A stretch of DNA of 13,233 nucleotides, taken from CAIOZW01 sp049317725 (lineage in GTDB: Bacteria > Acidobacteriota > Blastocatellia > RBC074). Position 1 is the first letter of the stretch, and each line of letters opens with the position of its first letter. The DNA lies in contig JBMOHS010000111.1 in NCBI GenBank assembly GCA_049317725.1, positions 1-13,233 of the forward strand, read 5' to 3'. Made by a program: the position numbers and the translations under genes. A model generated the notes under the pieces. It made no database searches. It saw nothing but the letters and a program-made list of their open reading frames with translations, and had not been told where the DNA came from. Below are positions 11,652 to 13,233 of this stretch, piece by piece.

Positions 11652-13233
11652 ATGAAGGCAAACGACATTCTTGAGGCTGTTCAGGCTGGAGAAAGTGCGG
11701 ACTGGGAATTCAAATCTGCCAAAGGGGGTTTTCCAGCAAACGTTTGGGAGACCTACTCAGCGATGGCCAACACTGATGGCGGGACCATCGTTTTGGGAAT
11801 CAGTGAAGCATTGGAAGGGTTCCTCGTTGAAGGATTGAAGAATCCAGCTCAGATGTTGAAGACCTGTTGGGACACGGTCAACAATCGAGGCAGAGTCAAC
11901 GTCAACGTGCTGGTGGAACGATCGGTACGTTTGACCGGGATTGGCGATAAGCAAGTCTTGGTCATCCAAGTACCACGTGCCAGTCGGCGGCAGCGACCGG
12001 TTTATACTGGACAAAATCCGATCGGAGGCACATACCGCCGAAACTACGAAGGAGATTATAAGTGTCAGCCTGATGAAGTTGGACGAATGCTGGCGGATCA
12101 ATCTCCTGAGGCGGCAGATAGCCAAATCCTTGCGAACTTCACTCTCGCCGATCTTGATGCGGAGACGATCCGACAGTACCGCAACCGGTTCTCGGCCCGG
12201 CATCCGAACCATGTGTGGTTGAATGAAGACACTGAAGGCTTTTTACAGAAACTCGGAGGCTGGTCGAAAAATCGGGCGTCAGGTGATCAGGGTTTGACGG
12301 TCGCCGGATTGCTGATGTTCGGAAACGAAGACGCCTTGACAGATGCGTCATCCGGACTGAAATACCATGTGGATTACCGGGAACGCCCGACCAATTCCAT
12401 CGCAGATCGCTGGACGGATCGGGTCACTCTTGACGGCACTTGGATTCCGAATCTGTTCCAATTTTTCCAGAAAGTGTACCCCAAACTGACAGCCAATCTG
12501 AAGCTGCCGTTTGGCTATCTTCTGAATTCCTCTGAGTTGTTTTCTGATCCTGTTCGTTCTGGTCAATCACCTGTCCACGAAGCGATTCAGGAAGCCCTCG
12601 TCAATGCGCTAATCCATGCCGACTACCGTGGAATGGGTGGCGTAGTGATAGAGTTGTTCCTCGACAGGATTGAATTGTCGAACCCGGGGACGCTGCTGGT
12701 TTCGGTCGAGCAGCTTCGGCAGGGAGCCATTAGCGAATGCCGGAATCCAAGTCTCCAGCGGATGTTTCAAATGATTGGAGCTGGTGACAAGGCTGGTTCA
12801 GGTATCGACAAGATTCGCCGTGGCTGGGAATCCCAGCAATGGAGATCCCCGGCCATCAGGGAAACGACCCAACCTGATAGAGTAAAATTTGTGCTGCCAA
12901 TGGTCAGTTTGATGCCCCCAGCGTCGGAAATTCGGTTGCGGCAGTTGTTCGGGTTGGATTTCGACTTATTGACTCCAATCGAAGTGCAGACACTAGTGAT
13001 GGCTGACCTCGAAGGTGGGGTGACCAATGCGCGGCTCCAGTTACTCCGCTCAGAACATCCCGTCGAGATCTCGAGAATGTTACAGGGACTTGCTGCCCGT
13101 GGTTTTCTTGAGCAGCTTGGGCAAAAGAGGGGCTGCCTCTACAAGCTTCCAGCATGGGCTACGGCCCTTGCGCCGGGAGCTACGGCCCTTGCGCCGGGAG
13201 CTACGGCCCTTGCGCCGGGAGCTACGGCCCTTG
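11652..13233 (+). CDS. AlbA_2 (Schlafen-like) domain / GHKL ATPase protein with C-terminal tandem repeats (partial)
   Basis: 527 codons are visible and the frame runs off the right edge. ATG 11652 has GGAGAGG seven bases upstream. Residues 10-140 form an AlbA_2 (Schlafen AlbA) domain: ESADWEFKSAKG with Glu19/Lys21, MANTDGGTIVLGI (38-50) and GGTYRR (125-130). Residues about 300-410 form an ATP-binding HATPase_c_4-type domain: N-box EALVNALIHADY (314-325), RIELSNPG, and GDKAGSGIDKI (378-388). Residues about 430-500 look like a winged helix (LTPIEVQTLVMADLEGG...GCLYKLP). From residue 503 the protein becomes perfect ATALAPG repeats. This architecture (COG2865 type) is often annotated as a transcriptional regulator or RecG-like protein and is frequent among mobile and defence genes; its biochemical role here is unknown. 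G+C is clearly lower than in the preceding genes, suggesting transfer. The gene stands alone after a 450-base gap. Confidence 0.88.
   Translation, partial: MKANDILEAVQAGESADWEFKSAKGGFPANVWETYSAMANTDGGTIVLGISEALEGFLVEGLKNPAQMLKTCWDTVNNRGRVNVNVLVERSVRLTGIGDKQVLVIQVPRASRRQRPVYTGQNPIGGTYRRNYEGDYKCQPDEVGRMLADQSPEAADSQILANFTLADLDAETIRQYRNRFSARHPNHVWLNEDTEGFLQKLGGWSKNRASGDQGLTVAGLLMFGNEDALTDASSGLKYHVDYRERPTNSIADRWTDRVTLDGTWIPNLFQFFQKVYPKLTANLKLPFGYLLNSSELFSDPVRSGQSPVHEAIQEALVNALIHADYRGMGGVVIELFLDRIELSNPGTLLVSVEQLRQGAISECRNPSLQRMFQMIGAGDKAGSGIDKIRRGWESQQWRSPAIRETTQPDRVKFVLPMVSLMPPASEIRLRQLFGLDFDLLTPIEVQTLVMADLEGGVTNARLQLLRSEHPVEISRMLQGLAARGFLEQLGQKRGCLYKLPAWATALAPGATALAPGATALAPGATAL
13158..13233. repeat. 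21-bp perfect tandem repeat, at least 3.6 copies, continuing past the window
   Basis: The 21-base unit GCTACGGCCCTTGCGCCGGGA (split here as GCTACGGCCC + TTGCGCCGGGA) starts at 13158, 13179, 13200 and 13221; the fourth copy is cut after 13 bases by the window end. The copies are identical. In frame it encodes Ala-Thr-Ala-Leu-Ala-Pro-Gly. The unit has 16 G/C in 21 bases, far more than the gene around it. All three forward frames through the unit lack stop codons. Each copy has a small CGGC/GCCG inverted repeat. Confidence 0.97.

Noticed and set aside
13158..13233. CRISPR array
   Set aside because: The copies are directly adjacent with no spacers, and the unit is in frame with an ongoing gene.

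Overview
The window is bacterial and mostly GC-rich: one sampled line inside the amidase gene is about 67% G+C. It carries conserved housekeeping genes in compact operons. The gene set (PriA, RibA, Maf, DciA-like DUF721, GatC/GatA, CCA-adding enzyme) and a GT-C-like membrane protein with a GDLAFH loop would fit a Chloroflexota-type (Thermomicrobia-like) chromosome. No rRNA or other taxonomic marker is present, so that assignment is only a guess.

Layout. (1) Positions 1-5684, minus strand: a three-gene cluster read right to left. It holds a polytopic membrane protein (glycosyltransferase-C-like), the primosomal helicase PriA (overlapping the previous gene by ATGA), and an exported TPR protein that leaves the window at position 1. 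(2) Positions 5830-6787, plus strand: a single-gene unit for GTP cyclohydrolase II (ribA). It has its own sigma70-type promoter, a palindrome embedded in that promoter, and a strong intrinsic terminator. (3) Positions 6783-7367, minus strand: maf, convergent with ribA; the terminator T-tract reaches the maf stop codon. (4) Positions 7422-11201, plus strand: a probable four-gene operon dciA-gatC-gatA-cca with a clear promoter, which couples a replication-helicase factor to Gln/Asn-tRNA amidation and tRNA 3'-end maturation. (5) Positions 11202-11651: about 450 bases with no convincing gene. (6) From 11652 to the right edge, plus strand: a gene of clearly lower G+C (about 47-52% in sampled lines). 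It encodes an AlbA_2/Schlafen-type domain, a GHKL (HATPase) domain and a winged helix. It then enters a perfect 21-bp tandem repeat encoding ATALAPG heptapeptides, and the window ends inside that repeat.

Regions 1-4 read as core genome. The most unusual part is region 6, an accessory, probably transferred AlbA_2-ATPase gene of the kind found among mobile and defence genes. Its C-terminus is an in-frame tandem array much richer in G+C than the rest of the gene and apparently able to change copy number without shifting frame. A second, smaller in-frame repeat (five 9-bp units, Gln-Gly-Trp) sits in a loop of the membrane protein. Other points to check are the operator-like palindrome in the ribA promoter and the odd N-terminal extension of RibA.
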